DNA of 64,000 nucleotides from Luteibacter sp. SG786 (GTDB taxonomy: Bacteria > Pseudomonadota > Gammaproteobacteria > Xanthomonadales > Rhodanobacteraceae): contig NZ_JAAOYX010000001.1 in assembly GCF_011759605.1 (NCBI RefSeq), positions 1,612,001 to 1,676,000 on the forward strand, given 5' to 3'. The notes beneath the pieces are model-generated. The model had not been told where the DNA came from and ran no database searches. It worked only from the letters and a program-made list of their open reading frames with translations. A program made the translations under genes and the position numbers. Within the stretch, counting starts at the first letter, position 1, and each line of letters opens with the position of its first letter. Below are positions 29,360-39,264 of this stretch, piece after piece.

Positions 29360-29362
29360 ACC

Positions 29363-29716
29363 ATGACGATCACGGTTTACGGCCTGCCCACCTGCGACAC
29401 CTGCAAGAAGGCGCGCAATTGGCTCGCGCGCTTCGACGTGGAACACGAGTTCGTGGATTACCGGGCGAACCCGGTTCCCGCGGCGACGCTGAAGGCCTGG
29501 GCGGAAAAGCTCGGTGGTTGGGAAAAACTGGTGAACAAGGCGTCCACCACCTGGCGCACGCTGCTGCCGCAGCGCAAGGACCCGCGCACGGATCCGGAGT
29601 GGACCTTGTTGTTCAAGGAGTATCCGGCGCTGATCAAGCGGCCGGTGGTGGTGGAGGGTGACGAGGTCAGCGTGGGTTTTACTGACAATGCCTTCAAGAG
29701 GCGGTTCGGGAAGTGA
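29363..29716 (+). CDS. ArsC/Spx-family reductase, YffB-like
   Basis: This 117-residue thioredoxin-fold protein belongs to the ArsC-related YffB group, which is widely linked with dapE. It has the CXXC-type motif [15 protein letters not shown] at the N-terminus and [14 protein letters not shown] near the end. In E. coli YffB is considered a glutathione-dependent thiol reductase rather than a true arsenate reductase. It begins three bases after dapD and precedes dapE, separated from it by a repeat region of 247 bases. Confidence 0.88.
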   Translation: MTITVYGLPTCDTCKKARNWLARFDVEHEFVDYRANPVPAATLKAWAEKLGGWEKLVNKASTTWRTLLPQRKDPRTDPEWTLLFKEYPALIKRPVVVEGDEVSVGFTDNAFKRRFGK

Positions 29717-29743
29717 CGCCTCGTCGGGCCGAGAGTCGCTGGG

Positions 29744-29921
29744 CCCCTGCCTGCGCAGGGGCGACGGGGCCATGGATGTTCGTCGGTCCTGCACAGGCAG
29801 CGTCACACCCGCAATGTGCTGTCGTTCGGGCACAGGCAGCGTCACACCCGCAATGTGCCGTCGTTCCGGCACAGGCAGCGTCGCGCCCGCAATGTGCCGT
29901 CGTTCCTGCGAAGGCAGGAAC
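29744..29921. repeat. Hairpin-bounded 39-bp tandem repeat
   Basis: Three full 39-bp units start at 29791, 29830 and 29869 (core GCACAGGCAGCGTCACACCC), with a partial fourth unit at 29908. They differ at few positions. The block is bounded by a palindrome CCCCTGC-ctgc-GCAGGGG (29744-29761) and one of 8-bp stem GTTCCTGC-gaag-GCAGGAAC (29902-29921), whose flanks are inverted relative to each other. It looks like a REP-type element whose interior has expanded. Because 39 is a multiple of three, it remains open in the dapE frame. Confidence 0.85.
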
Positions 29922-29963
29922 CCAGTGCCTTCCGCGCTTCCCCGAACCATGAATGGATCAGCG

Positions 29964-31094
29964 ATGTCTCCGGTTCTCACACTGACCCATGAGCTCATCC
30001 GCCGCCGCTCGGTCACCCCCGACGACGCCGGCTGCCTGCCGCTGATCGCGGGTCGGCTCGAAGCAGTCGGCTTTCGCATCGAACACCTTCGCTACGGCGA
30101 CGTCGACAATCTCTGGGCCACGCACGGAGGCGAAGGCCCCGTGCTCGCCTTCCTCGGCCACACCGACGTCGTGCCCACGGGCCCGGAGGATCGCTGGGCG
30201 TCGCCGCCTTTCGAGCCCACGGAGCGCGACGGGCTGCTCTACGGCCGCGGTGCCGCCGACATGAAGGGCTCGGTGGCCGCGATGGTCGTGGCGCTGGAAC
30301 GCTTCGTCGTCGCGCATCCCGCCCATGCCGGCACGGTCGGCCTGCTGCTGACCAGCGACGAGGAAGGCGTGGCCTTGCACGGCGTGCGCGAAGTGGTCGA
30401 ACACTTCGCCCGTACCGGGCAACGTATCGATGCTTGCGTGGTCGGCGAGCCTTCGGCGAAGGCCCGGCTAGGCGACCTTATCCGGGTGGGGCGTCGCGGC
30501 TCGCTTTCGGGCACGCTCACCGTCCGTGGCGTGCAGGGGCACGTGGCGTATCCGGAAAAGGCGAAAAACCCGATCCACGCGTTCGCCCCGGCGCTCGCCG
30601 CACTCACCGCGGAACGCTGGGACGAAGGCAACGCGGATTTTCCGCCCACGTCGTTCCAGGTATCCAACATCCATGCGGGCACGGGTGCCAACAACGTCAT
30701 TCCGGGCGAGCTCGTCGCGCTGATCAACTTCCGTTACGCCACCGCGAGCACCGCCGACGAACTGCGCGCGCGCACGGAAGCCATCCTTCGCCACCACGGC
30801 GTGGACTTCGCCATCGAGTGGCATCTCTCGGGGCGCCCGTTCCTTGCCACGCCAGGCGGGCGCCTGCGTGAGGTCGTGGTGAACGTCTGCCGCGATCTGT
30901 GCGGCATCGATCCCGAACAGAGCACGGGCGGCGGCACCTCGGACGGCCGCTTCATCGCCCCCATGGGCGCCGAGGTGATCGAACTGGGTCCCGTCAACGC
31001 CACCATCCACAAGGTGGACGAGTGCGTGTCGATCGCCGACCTGGAACGGTTGCCGGACCTCTACGAGGCGATCTGCGAGCGTATGCTCTTCTGA
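29964..31094 (+). CDS. dapE: Succinyl-diaminopimelate desuccinylase DapE
   Basis: DapE is the dizinc M20 hydrolase that releases LL-diaminopimelate for lysine and peptidoglycan. The 376-residue product has [11 protein letters not shown] and [14 protein letters not shown] with metal ligands, LTSDEEG with the catalytic Glu, and the C-terminal [11 protein letters not shown]. The frame is open far upstream through the repeat block, but the ATG at 29964 gives the family length and has ATGGA eight bases before it; ATG 29949 is the alternative. Confidence 0.95.
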   Translation: MSPVLTLTHELIRRRSVTPDDAGCLPLIAGRLEAVGFRIEHLRYGDVDNLWATHGGEGPVLAFLGHTDVVPTGPEDRWASPPFEPTERDGLLYGRGAADMKGSVAAMVVALERFVVAHPAHAGTVGLLLTSDEEGVALHGVREVVEHFARTGQRIDACVVGEPSAKARLGDLIRVGRRGSLSGTLTVRGVQGHVAYPEKAKNPIHAFAPALAALTAERWDEGNADFPPTSFQVSNIHAGTGANNVIPGELVALINFRYATASTADELRARTEAILRHHGVDFAIEWHLSGRPFLATPGGRLREVVVNVCRDLCGIDPEQSTGGGTSDGRFIAPMGAEVIELGPVNATIHKVDECVSIADLERLPDLYEAICERMLF

Positions 31095-31187
31095 AGGACG
31101 ACGCGTTCCTGGGCATAAGCCGATGCCGCATGGCGGGTGCAGCCGCCACACTCCCTTGCCCGATAACAGCAATGCAAGTGATCGCGC

Positions 31188-34100
31188 ATGGAGAGAATCA
31201 GACGCACCACCCTGGCGACACTGATCGCCGCCAGTTCCTTTCCGCTGGCATCCGAAGCGCGACCCTCAGGGGAGGTGCCAGAGTTCGCCGGGATGCAGAC
31301 ACCACAGCCCGGCACCTCTCCGCTGGCGCGACTGATTCCTCCAGAACCCGACACCGTTTCCCAAGCCGTTGTCGCACCGCCAGGGGGCGATCTCAACCGG
31401 CTACTGGGCGAGATCCGGCACGTCGGACTGGCCAGGCAGCCGAGCTTCAGTTCGATTTCCAAGGAGTTGCTAGCGGAGGAGGTGCGGCGCCATGTTCCTG
31501 CACTTCCGGTCGAGACCGACGTGGAGAAGGTGTACGTCACGACCTTCCGTGAGGCCGCGGACGGTCGGCGGGACATCGTGAGCTCGCGGCCGCTGACAGA
31601 TATCTATCGCGAGATCATCCTCCATCCCGGCACGTTTCTCGAGTTCATCCAGAGCGAGACGGGCTTCTTCAACGCCGCTGGGACGCTTGCATCGTCCGCG
31701 CGGATTCCCGCGTTGGCGGGTGGAGCGGGCTTGGCGAAAATCGAGTCTGCGCTGCAATCGGCGCGCGACTTCCGATTTCATTTCCAACGGCGGATCGATC
31801 GGTATTGGAACGAGATACTGTCGACACGGAATGTTGCCGGGGAGGTGGAGGCGCCCACGCGAAAAACATGGCTGGCACGGGCATTGGCCGATCTCCGTCA
31901 GGTCGAAGTCGATTCGATGGTCGATGAGGGATGGCTGGAGCCGCTGGGCGCCACCCTTATGGGCGCCGGTAACGGAGTTACCGGCATCGAGGTCCTCAAT
32001 GGGAATTTCCGCAACAAGTTGAGCCTTCCGCCGACTGTCGCCATTTCGGAACGCCCCTGTGTGAATTTTCCAGAGGGCGATTGCGGCAAGCTTCTCCTTC
32101 TGTCGGCGAGCCTCCCCACGCGGCTGTTCGAGAATGCCGATGCGCTTCGGGCCTGGTTGATGGAGGCCGGGGGACAAAGTGCGACGCTCCGCTCGCAGCC
32201 TGTTTCCGGCGATCCATGGCGATGGTTGCTCGATCGGATCGTGCTCCGCGGCAAGACGGATGCATTGGCAGCGATGATGATGCTTGAAGCCTCTCCCATG
32301 GCGGTTGGCGAGGCCGGTGCGGTCGTCGATCGCCACGGTGATCTCACGGGCGAGCTCGATCAGCGGTGGATGGTCGACACATACAATGCCCGCCTGCGCG
32401 TCGATCTCCTGATGCCGGATGCCATAGCTGCCGCTTCGCGAGATGAGAAGGTGGCATGGCGAACGCAGGCGCGAAGGCATCTCCAGGCCTTCCGTGCCGC
32501 CGGCGCCCTCCTGGCGGAGCAGCCGGGCGCGTTGCGGGACATCAAGCTGCTGGCTCGGAATGCCATGGCAGAAGCACTTCGAGCACGTGGGGCAAGTGTC
32601 TTCGACCCCGACGCCGTTTCCATCTTCCATTGGACGTTCCAGCAGCACCATGCAGGCGGCAAGCCAAGGCGGTGGTGCGACGAGGATGGTGTATGGCACA
32701 AGGTGGATGAGAAGGATACCGAGCACACCGGCAGGAAACTCACCTTGACCGAGGCCGCGCTCGAGAACCTTCCCGTTTACGCAGAGCCCCTGACTCAGTA
32801 CGAAGTGGTCGATGTCGACGGGCAACCGATGCGCGACCTGCCTTTTGCCGCGGTGTCGGCCATGGTCCGCGAGGCGAATGTCGCCCAGCAGTATCTGGAT
32901 ACGGTCGGACGCTTCCAAAGCAGCGTGAATCTGGACGCGATCGCGCTTGGGCTTGGGCATGGAATGATGCTGAACCTCCTCCACGCTGTGGCGCTACCGG
33001 CTTCAGGCCTGTCGACACACGCGCAAACCTCGATCCTGCACGCCTTGGCCAACGCCGGTGCCTCGACACGGATCGCCGTTCATCATCTCCAGGTCAGCGG
33101 GGCCAGCGTCGGCGGCGGTGTCTTGCTGTTCCACACCGCGGGTGGCGATAAGGATGCCTGGGTGCTTTACTCCCCCGGAGCTCCCGACAACAAGGCCTTC
33201 CGGAGCTTCCGCGGCCTCGACGAAATTGCCCGAAAGCTCAAGGACGACGAAGCGCTGCGGAATTACATGGTCGAGGCGATCGTCGCGGGTGAACGCCTCC
33301 AGGCGAGCCGTGCTCTCGCACGAGGTGGCCGCGGTGGCGAGATCGCTACCGTGCCGATTGCCGGCGATTTCCTGGTCGCCGCCGCCAGCGCTTTCTTTGC
33401 GCAATGGCGAAACGAGTCGCGGCACGCGTCCAATACCACATCGTTTCGGGATCGGCTCACGATCGCCGATAACGTCAAGGGTGTCGCGGATGTCCTCGAT
33501 GTCGTGCTGCCACTATCCGGCCTGGTCGGTGGAAGCCTCGACATGAACGGCGCGATCGAATGCTTCCTTGCCGAGGAGAAAGGCTGCTATGGGAAGCTGG
33601 CGGCAGCCGGCCTCGCCGTGGCCCTGGATGCCCTGCCCATGGCGGCGGAACCCTTCCGCACGCCACTCAGGTCGATGGGGAAGGCCGTTCGACGGCACTT
33701 CGCCGCCGTCGTGCGCGGGGCGAACGGCAGGCCCATGGTTCGGTTCGCCCTGCCTGCAAGTGCCTCGTCGCGCCTTCCCGACTCCGACATCGCGGCTGTC
33801 CTGCATAAGTTCGCGGTGAGCGGTATCGAAGTAACGAGTATGCATTCGCCGTCCCGCCGCCTCTTTCGCGACGGCACCGGCCAGGAATATGTGACCATCG
33901 GCGAAAGGATCTATCGCAGCCGCAACGTCCTCAAGCCTGACGGATCCGGCGAACGTGTGATTGTCGATCCCCTCGATGCCGGCAACACACGGGCCATCCG
34001 TCTCTCAGGGGAAGGGTGGACGGTATTGCCTGCGGCCCGCCTGGTGGGCGGTTCCCCCCGGCGGCCGGCGATAACGTGGGGCGAGCCACGTTGGGGCGAG

Positions 34101-35324
34101 GGTCATCTGAAAGGTATCAGCGGACAGAGTACGAGCCGCCGGATGGCTGTGGATATCGACGGCTATCGGACCGACATCCTCTTCGATCTGGCCGCATGCA
34201 AGTGGAGGGCGGCTGACGGAGCCGCCATGAGGCCAGGCGCCTACGTGGAATATAACGACATCACCAAGGAGTGGCAGTACGTCGTGCTTGAACGGGGAAG
34301 CGCGGGCGCGCCTGCGCTGCCTCCACGGCTGGCGTCCGATGAGCAGCGGCTAGAGGCGCTCAACCAGTTCGGGATCAGCAGGGCACCACATCCATGGCCG
34401 CGTCCTGTTGAAGGCGCCCGCACTCCGATTCCCAAGGTGATAAATCAAGTGTGGTTGGGGGATGCACACGCGCTGAAGACCCGGCGAACGCGCGGCCAAT
34501 CGGGTGACCTGCTGATCGACACGATCGAAGCGAACGGGCGTCTCGCGAAAGAGGGAGGGTACGAGTCCAGACTGTATGTATTGCTGGACGACGAATCCCC
34601 GGCGGCTGTCAAAGCCCTTCAAGACGCCTTGCCTGATGTCAAGGTGGTCGACCTTCGCTCAGATCCGTTATTTGCGGAATTCAAGACGACGAAATATGCC
34701 GATCCCTTCGAATTTTTCCGGTCCCCCGATCGCTCCCGCCGAAACCTTTCGGCCGCCAGCGATATCCTGAGACATTTCATCCAGTACAAGGAAGGTGGCC
34801 TGTACCTGGACACTGATGACGCGCTGCTCCAGGGTTTCGGTCAGGTCCGGCTCATGGCGAAAGCGGACGAGGTGCTCACCGGAGGGGTCATGTCCCATCC
34901 CGCGCTGGGAATGAATGCCGAGTACAACACCAATGCCTTTGCCTCCCACAAAAATAATGGGTTTTTCATCGAGGTCCTGGACGAACAGACGACGCGTGTT
35001 CGGCTGAACAGGCATCGCCTGAGCGACAGGCCTCATGATAGAGGTGACCGCGAATCGTACGATGCCTTGGTGTCTTATATGCCGATCATCTCGCAATCCA
35101 CCGGGCCAGGCGTTTTCAACGATGTGTTACGGCGTCGTTCCAGCGGACACGCCGACTTCGCGGACGCCACGCGGGATGTCCACGTTATCGGCGACCATCC
35201 TTGGCTCAGCAATGTCTCGTCGCTCGATGGGACGTTCGAAAGAACGACGGCCCAGGACGGCTTCGCTCCGCTTTCAAAGGTCGTCGACCCGGGGAACAGT
35301 CATTCCTGGCGCCAGACGAGGTGA
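31188..35324 (+). CDS. Large exported toxin-like protein with TcdA/TcdB-type glycosyltransferase domain
   Basis: This 1378-residue protein looks like a secreted effector. A possible Sec signal (MERIRRTTLATLIAASSFPL, cleavage near SEA) opens it. The body up to about residue 1060 resembles the dermonecrotic-toxin family (DUF6543 type), with the characteristic VLLF segment followed by WVLYSPGAPDNKAFRSF at about 658, and hydrophobic stretches near 770-820. The C-terminus (about 1079-1360) resembles GT44/Gly_transf_sug enzymes: IPKVINQVWLG at 1081, Asp1192, Arg1195 and the DXD motif D1208-T-D1210. These have the same spacing as TcdB Asp270, Arg273, Asp286 and Asp288. No Shine-Dalgarno is clear. 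Spot counts show 45-55% G+C in some lines against about 70% in neighbours, suggesting transfer. Host target and secretion route are unknown. Confidence 0.82.
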   Translation: MERIRRTTLATLIAASSFPLASEARPSGEVPEFAGMQTPQPGTSPLARLIPPEPDTVSQAVVAPPGGDLNRLLGEIRHVGLARQPSFSSISKELLAEEVRRHVPALPVETDVEKVYVTTFREAADGRRDIVSSRPLTDIYREIILHPGTFLEFIQSETGFFNAAGTLASSARIPALAGGAGLAKIESALQSARDFRFHFQRRIDRYWNEILSTRNVAGEVEAPTRKTWLARALADLRQVEVDSMVDEGWLEPLGATLMGAGNGVTGIEVLNGNFRNKLSLPPTVAISERPCVNFPEGDCGKLLLLSASLPTRLFENADALRAWLMEAGGQSATLRSQPVSGDPWRWLLDRIVLRGKTDALAAMMMLEASPMAVGEAGAVVDRHGDLTGELDQRWMVDTYNARLRVDLLMPDAIAAASRDEKVAWRTQARRHLQAFRAAGALLAEQPGALRDIKLLARNAMAEALRARGASVFDPDAVSIFHWTFQQHHAGGKPRRWCDEDGVWHKVDEKDTEHTGRKLTLTEAALENLPVYAEPLTQYEVVDVDGQPMRDLPFAAVSAMVREANVAQQYLDTVGRFQSSVNLDAIALGLGHGMMLNLLHAVALPASGLSTHAQTSILHALANAGASTRIAVHHLQVSGASVGGGVLLFHTAGGDKDAWVLYSPGAPDNKAFRSFRGLDEIARKLKDDEALRNYMVEAIVAGERLQASRALARGGRGGEIATVPIAGDFLVAAASAFFAQWRNESRHASNTTSFRDRLTIADNVKGVADVLDVVLPLSGLVGGSLDMNGAIECFLAEEKGCYGKLAAAGLAVALDALPMAAEPFRTPLRSMGKAVRRHFAAVVRGANGRPMVRFALPASASSRLPDSDIAAVLHKFAVSGIEVTSMHSPSRRLFRDGTGQEYVTIGERIYRSRNVLKPDGSGERVIVDPLDAGNTRAIRLSGEGWTVLPAARLVGGSPRRPAITWGEPRWGEGHLKGISGQSTSRRMAVDIDGYRTDILFDLAACKWRAADGAAMRPGAYVEYNDITKEWQYVVLERGSAGAPALPPRLASDEQRLEALNQFGISRAPHPWPRPVEGARTPIPKVINQVWLGDAHALKTRRTRGQSGDLLIDTIEANGRLAKEGGYESRLYVLLDDESPAAVKALQDALPDVKVVDLRSDPLFAEFKTTKYADPFEFFRSPDRSRRNLSAASDILRHFIQYKEGGLYLDTDDALLQGFGQVRLMAKADEVLTGGVMSHPALGMNAEYNTNAFASHKNNGFFIEVLDEQTTRVRLNRHRLSDRPHDRGDRESYDALVSYMPIISQSTGPGVFNDVLRRRSSGHADFADATRDVHVIGDHPWLSNVSSLDGTFERTTAQDGFAPLSKVVDPGNSHSWRQTR

Positions 35325-35326
35325 GG

Positions 35327-36136
35327 TCACTGAGGTTTCGTGAACACGGCGATCATGCCGGCATAAGGTTTTGTCATGAAGGCCGGCGCGCCGGTGTAGC
35401 CCGCCTCCGGCGTGTAGAACTGCGAGATCGTGCCGTCGAGAAACAAGGCGTCCCGGCAGCCGATCGCGTCGCGGAACAGGCGCGCGAAGCTGTGGAAGTT
35501 CACCGGGGCGCGACTCACCACGAAGACGACCTCGTGCGGGGTTTTCGCACAGACGCCGCTGCGCCATTTCATGCTGTCCGAGCCATTCTCGAACTGCGGG
35601 TTGATTTCGCCGTCGATCACGAGCATGGGGCCCGACTGCGTGGCCCAGCGCGGCTTGCGGCCCGCGGTGCGAAAGGCGTCGCTGGTGCGCACTTCCGCGC
35701 TGCCGTCGTCGTACACCGCGAAGACGCCGTTGGGCAACAGCGAGAAATTGCCCGAGCGCGGGTTGCCGTGAGCGAGGTTCAGTGGCACCACGGTCTTGCC
35801 GTTCTCCACATAGAGACCGAGTGGCTTGAACTCGCGGTCGTAGATGCCGGCATTGGCGGCGAAGGCGAGCGTGCGGCCCTTGCCGGCCGTCCACGTCTTC
35901 AGCGCTTCCAGTCCGCCGAAGGGCTGACCGTTATCCGGGTTGCGCCAGTAGAGCTCGATATCGTCCTTGCGCGTGTCCACGGTGACCGCGAAGTACGACT
36001 GGCTGTCGAAGGTGAGGTCGCGGCCTTCCACGGCGTCGGCCGGACTCGCACAGCCCACCAGCGCGGCGATGCTGCCGGCGGCGAGGATGCGGAACGTGGC
36101 TCGGTTCAACAGAGAGGGGATAGTGAGATGGAACAT
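35327..36136 (-). CDS. Phosphodiester glycosidase (NAGPA-like) lipoprotein
   Basis: The 269-residue product starting at 36136 has a lipoprotein signal with lipobox ALVGC (Cys29). The rest matches the NAGPA/YigE phosphodiester glycosidase family, which in other organisms cleaves GlcNAc-1-phosphodiesters. Visible landmarks are AFAANAGIYDREFKPLGLYV, SGPMLVIDGEINPQF and GCRDALFLDGTISQFYTP. Substrate is unknown; cell envelope or exopolysaccharide phosphodiesters are likely. It is convergent with the toxin-like gene, two bases apart, so the two are not co-transcribed. An in-frame extension upstream to 36241 is rejected because it would bury the signal sequence. Confidence 0.82.
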   Translation of the reverse strand: MFHLTIPSLLNRATFRILAAGSIAALVGCASPADAVEGRDLTFDSQSYFAVTVDTRKDDIELYWRNPDNGQPFGGLEALKTWTAGKGRTLAFAANAGIYDREFKPLGLYVENGKTVVPLNLAHGNPRSGNFSLLPNGVFAVYDDGSAEVRTSDAFRTAGRKPRWATQSGPMLVIDGEINPQFENGSDSMKWRSGVCAKTPHEVVFVVSRAPVNFHSFARLFRDAIGCRDALFLDGTISQFYTPEAGYTGAPAFMTKPYAGMIAVFTKPQ

Positions 36137-36239
36137 TCGTCGATGGTCGCCGGCCCCGGCGTCCCGCGCAAGCTGCGCTGCGGCGGTTTCCTGACGCAGG
36201 GCGTAAACTCCCTGGTTTTTCCTCCCTTTCCCCACCGCC

Positions 36240-36728
36240 ATGCCCTATACGCCCATCGTCGCCACGCTCGGCTATGTCCTTTCGCCGGACGGTAATCACG
36301 TCCTCATGATCCATCGCAACGCCCGCCAGGACGACATGCATCTGGGAAAGTACAACGGGCTCGGCGGCAAGATGGAGCCGGGCGAGGACATCGCCGCCTG
36401 CATGCGGCGCGAGATCAGGGAAGAAGCCGGCATCGAATGCACCGAGATGAGCCTGCGCGGCACCCTCAACTGGCCCGGCTTCGGCAAGCAGGGCGAAGAC
36501 TGGCTCGGATTCATCTTCGTCGTCACGCGCTTCGAGGGCACGCCGCTCACGTCGAACCATGAGGGCGCGCTGGAATGGGTGCCCGTGGAAAAGCTGGACA
36601 CCCTCCCGATGTGGGAAGGCGACCGCCATTTCTTGCCGCTGGTCTTCGACGCCGACCCGCGCCCGTTCCACGGCGTGATGCCGTACAAGGACGGCCGCAT
36701 GGTCTCCTGGAACGTCACGCGGCTATAA
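36240..36728 (+). CDS. NUDIX hydrolase, MutT/MTH1-like
   Basis: The 162-residue product has a complete NUDIX box, GX5EX7REUXEEXGU, at GKMEPGEDIAACM-REIREEAGI (about residues 41-63). NUDIX enzymes cleave nucleoside diphosphates linked to X. The start VATLGYVLSPDGNHVLMIHR and the WVPVEKLDTLPMWEGDRHFLP ending resemble the 8-oxo-dGTP diphosphatase group of about 155-165 residues, so nucleotide-pool cleaning is likely. It is divergent from the lipoprotein gene. Its last codons and stop lie in a 15-bp direct repeat. Confidence 0.88.
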   Translation: MPYTPIVATLGYVLSPDGNHVLMIHRNARQDDMHLGKYNGLGGKMEPGEDIAACMRREIREEAGIECTEMSLRGTLNWPGFGKQGEDWLGFIFVVTRFEGTPLTSNHEGALEWVPVEKLDTLPMWEGDRHFLPLVFDADPRPFHGVMPYKDGRMVSWNVTRL

Positions 36729-36784
36729 AACACGCGGCTGTAAAAAAAGAAGCAAGCTGAAGCAAGCTCTAGAAGAAGCAAGCT
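36716..36784. repeat. Short direct repeats after the NUDIX gene
   Basis: CACGCGGCTATAAAA is immediately followed by CACGCGGCTGTAAAA (36716-36745), duplicating the NUDIX stop region. Three GAAGCAAGCT decamers follow at 36749, 36759 and 36775, ending against a REP element. Confidence 0.7.
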
Positions 36785-36786
36785 TT

Positions 36787-36871
36787 GTGTGGGAGCCGCT
36801 TCAGCGGCGATGGATGCTCGCGGCAAGCTTGCCCGCTGCCGCGGGATCGCCGGCATAGCCGGCTCCCACAT
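36787..36871 (+). repeat. 85-bp REP element (GTGGGAGCC type), left of parC
   Basis: GTGTGGGAGCCGCTTCAGCG and a facing arm ending GCCGGCTCCCACA enclose the interior. The element is the reverse complement of 39265-39349 at 77 of 85 positions, so parC is flanked by an inverted pair. It lies just after the parC stop. Confidence 0.9.
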
Positions 36872-36917
36872 GAACCGGCTCCCCACATGAACCGGTTCCC
36901 GGCGAAACCCGCGCGCG

Positions 36918-39170
36918 TCAGCCTGTGGTTTCGATCCGCTCCACGCGGCGCAGCCCGCGTGGCAGCACGCCACCGCGGGTGGCGCGGCTGCCGCCGTATT
37001 CCACCAGGTCCGCCCACTTCAGCGTGAGCTTCCGCTGGCCGGCGTAGAGCGTGACCTCGCCCTTGCCCTCGGCAACGACGGCGACGCCCACCACGCGTTC
37101 CTCGCCCGAGACCAGCTTGGCCTTGGGAATCTCGATGAGCTTGTTGCCCTTGCCCTTGTCGAGTTCCGGCAACTCGGCCACCGAGAACATCAGCAGGTGG
37201 CCCTCGCCGGTGACGACCACGATGCGGTCGCGCGAAGGGTCGGCCGTGATGGCCGGTGCGACCACGCGCGCGCCTTCGCTGAGCGTGATGATCTGCTTGC
37301 CTGCCTTCTGGCGTCCCGTGAGCGCCTCGAAGCGGGTGACGAAGCCATAGCCGAAGTCGGTGGCGAGCACGATGCGCGTGTCGTTGTCCGCTGCCACCAC
37401 GGCATCGAATCGCGCCCCGGCCGGCGGGCTGAAACGGCCCGTGAGCGGTTCGCCGTTGCCGCGAGCGGAAGGCAGGGTGTGCGCGGGTGTGGCATAGGCG
37501 CGGCCGGTGGAATCGATGAAGGCCACCTGCTGGGTGGTGCGCGCACGCGAAACCGCAAGCAGGCTGTCGCCGTCGCGGTAGGACAGGGCCTCGCCGTCGA
37601 TCTCATGGCCCTTGCCCGCACGGACCCAGCCCTTCTGCGAGAGGACCACGGTGACCGGCTCGGAAGCGACCAGCGCGCTTTCGTCCAGCGCCTGTGCCAC
37701 GCTGCGCTCGACCAGTGGCGAGCGGCGCGCGTCGCCGTATTTTTCGGCGTCGCCGCGCAGTTCTTCCTTGATGAGGCCCTTGAGCTTCGCCGGAGATTTC
37801 AGCAGCACGTTGATGCGCGCGCGTTCCTCCTCCAGCTTGTCGCGTTCCTCGTTGATCTTCATTTCCTCGAGACGGGCCAGCTGGCGCAGCTTCGTCTCCA
37901 GGATGTAATCGGCCTGTTCCTCGTCGAGACGGAAGCGGGCGATGAGCACCGGCTTCGGCTCTTCCTCGGTGCGGACGATGCGGATCACCTCGTCGATGTT
38001 GAGGTAGGCGATGCGCAGCGCCTCGAGCATGTGCAGGCGGCGCTCGACGCGGCCGAGGCGATGGTTGAGCCGGCGCGTGACCGTATCGGTGCGGAAGCGC
38101 AGCCATTCGCCAAGGATCGTCTTGAGGTCCTTGACCTGCGGACGGCCGTCGAGCCCGATCATGTTGAGGTTGATGCGGAAGCTCTTTTCCAGGTCCGTGG
38201 TGGCGAAGAGGTGCTGCATCATCTCGTCGACGTCCACGCGGTTCGACCGCGGGACCAGCACGAGGCGGATGGGGTTCTCGTGGTCGGACTCGTCGCGCAG
38301 GTCTTCCAGCATCGGCAGCTTCTTCGCGCGCATCTGCGCGGCGATCTGCTCGAGGATCTTCGACGGCGAGACCTGATGCGGCAGGGCGGTGATGACGATG
38401 TTGCCTTCGTCGCGTTCGTACACTGCCCGGGCGCGGACGGAGCCCGTGCCGTTCTGGTACATCGCCAGGATTTCCTTGCGCGGCGTGATGATCTCCGCCG
38501 TGGTCGGATAATCCGGGCCCTGGACGTGTTCGCACAGGTCGGTGACGGTGGCGTCGGGGTCGTCGAGCAGGCGGATGCAGGCGCTGGCGACCTCACGCAG
38601 GTTGTGCGGCGGGATATCGGTGGCCATGCCCACCGCGATGCCCATCGAACCGTTCAGCAGCACGTGCGGCACCCGGGCAGGCAACCAGGACGGTTCCTCC
38701 ATGGTGCCGTCAAAATTCGGCACCCAGTCGACGGTGCCGTGGCCGAGTTCGGAGAGCAGCACCTCGGCGATGGGCGTGAGGCGGGACTCCGTATAGCGCA
38801 TGGCCGCGAAGCTCTTCGGGTCGTCCGGCGAGCCGAAGTTGCCGTGGCCGTCCACCAGCGGATACCGGTACGAGAACGGCTGGGCCATGAGCACCATGGC
38901 CTCGTAGCAGGCCGAGTCGCCATGCGGGTGGAACTTGCCGATCACGTCGCCGATGGTGCGCGCGGATTTCTTCGGCTTGGCCGTGGCCCCCAGCGCCAGC
39001 TCGCTCATGGCGTACACGATGCGGCGCTGGACCGGCTTCAGGCCGTCGCCCACGAAGGGCAGGGCGCGGTCCAGCACCACGTACATCGAATAGTCGAGGT
39101 AGGCCCGCTCGGCGTATTCCTTGAGCGGGATCTGTTCGTAATTGGCTTGCAAATTCATGGGTTTGTGCAT
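36918..39170 (-). CDS. parC: DNA topoisomerase IV subunit A
   Basis: ParC is the breakage-reunion subunit of topoisomerase IV, which decatenates chromosomes. The 750-residue protein has [20 protein letters not shown], the catalytic-Tyr region [12 protein letters not shown], a coiled-coil ([13 protein letters not shown]) and a C-terminal beta-pinwheel ([27 protein letters not shown]). The quinolone-determining region reads [10 protein letters not shown] with Ser86 and Glu90, the drug-susceptible residues at these two positions. A second ATG at 39158 would remove four residues. No parE in the window. Confidence 0.96.
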   Translation of the reverse strand: MHKPMNLQANYEQIPLKEYAERAYLDYSMYVVLDRALPFVGDGLKPVQRRIVYAMSELALGATAKPKKSARTIGDVIGKFHPHGDSACYEAMVLMAQPFSYRYPLVDGHGNFGSPDDPKSFAAMRYTESRLTPIAEVLLSELGHGTVDWVPNFDGTMEEPSWLPARVPHVLLNGSMGIAVGMATDIPPHNLREVASACIRLLDDPDATVTDLCEHVQGPDYPTTAEIITPRKEILAMYQNGTGSVRARAVYERDEGNIVITALPHQVSPSKILEQIAAQMRAKKLPMLEDLRDESDHENPIRLVLVPRSNRVDVDEMMQHLFATTDLEKSFRINLNMIGLDGRPQVKDLKTILGEWLRFRTDTVTRRLNHRLGRVERRLHMLEALRIAYLNIDEVIRIVRTEEEPKPVLIARFRLDEEQADYILETKLRQLARLEEMKINEERDKLEEERARINVLLKSPAKLKGLIKEELRGDAEKYGDARRSPLVERSVAQALDESALVASEPVTVVLSQKGWVRAGKGHEIDGEALSYRDGDSLLAVSRARTTQQVAFIDSTGRAYATPAHTLPSARGNGEPLTGRFSPPAGARFDAVVAADNDTRIVLATDFGYGFVTRFEALTGRQKAGKQIITLSEGARVVAPAITADPSRDRIVVVTGEGHLLMFSVAELPELDKGKGNKLIEIPKAKLVSGEERVVGVAVVAEGKGEVTLYAGQRKLTLKWADLVEYGGSRATRGGVLPRGLRRVERIETTG

Positions 39171-39264
39171 CCGGCAGGCGCGCCACGGCGCGTCGATAAC
39201 CGGACGATGTTGCCAGAAACCCGTCTCAGGAGCGAAGACCGGCGAGTGCGGACAGGCTGGTTAC

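Noticed and set aside
29791..29921. Possible CRISPR array or a longer DapE N-terminus
   Set aside because: The 39-bp units are contiguous with no spacers, and the encoded Arg/Cys-rich repeat has no similarity to DapE, which starts at 29964.
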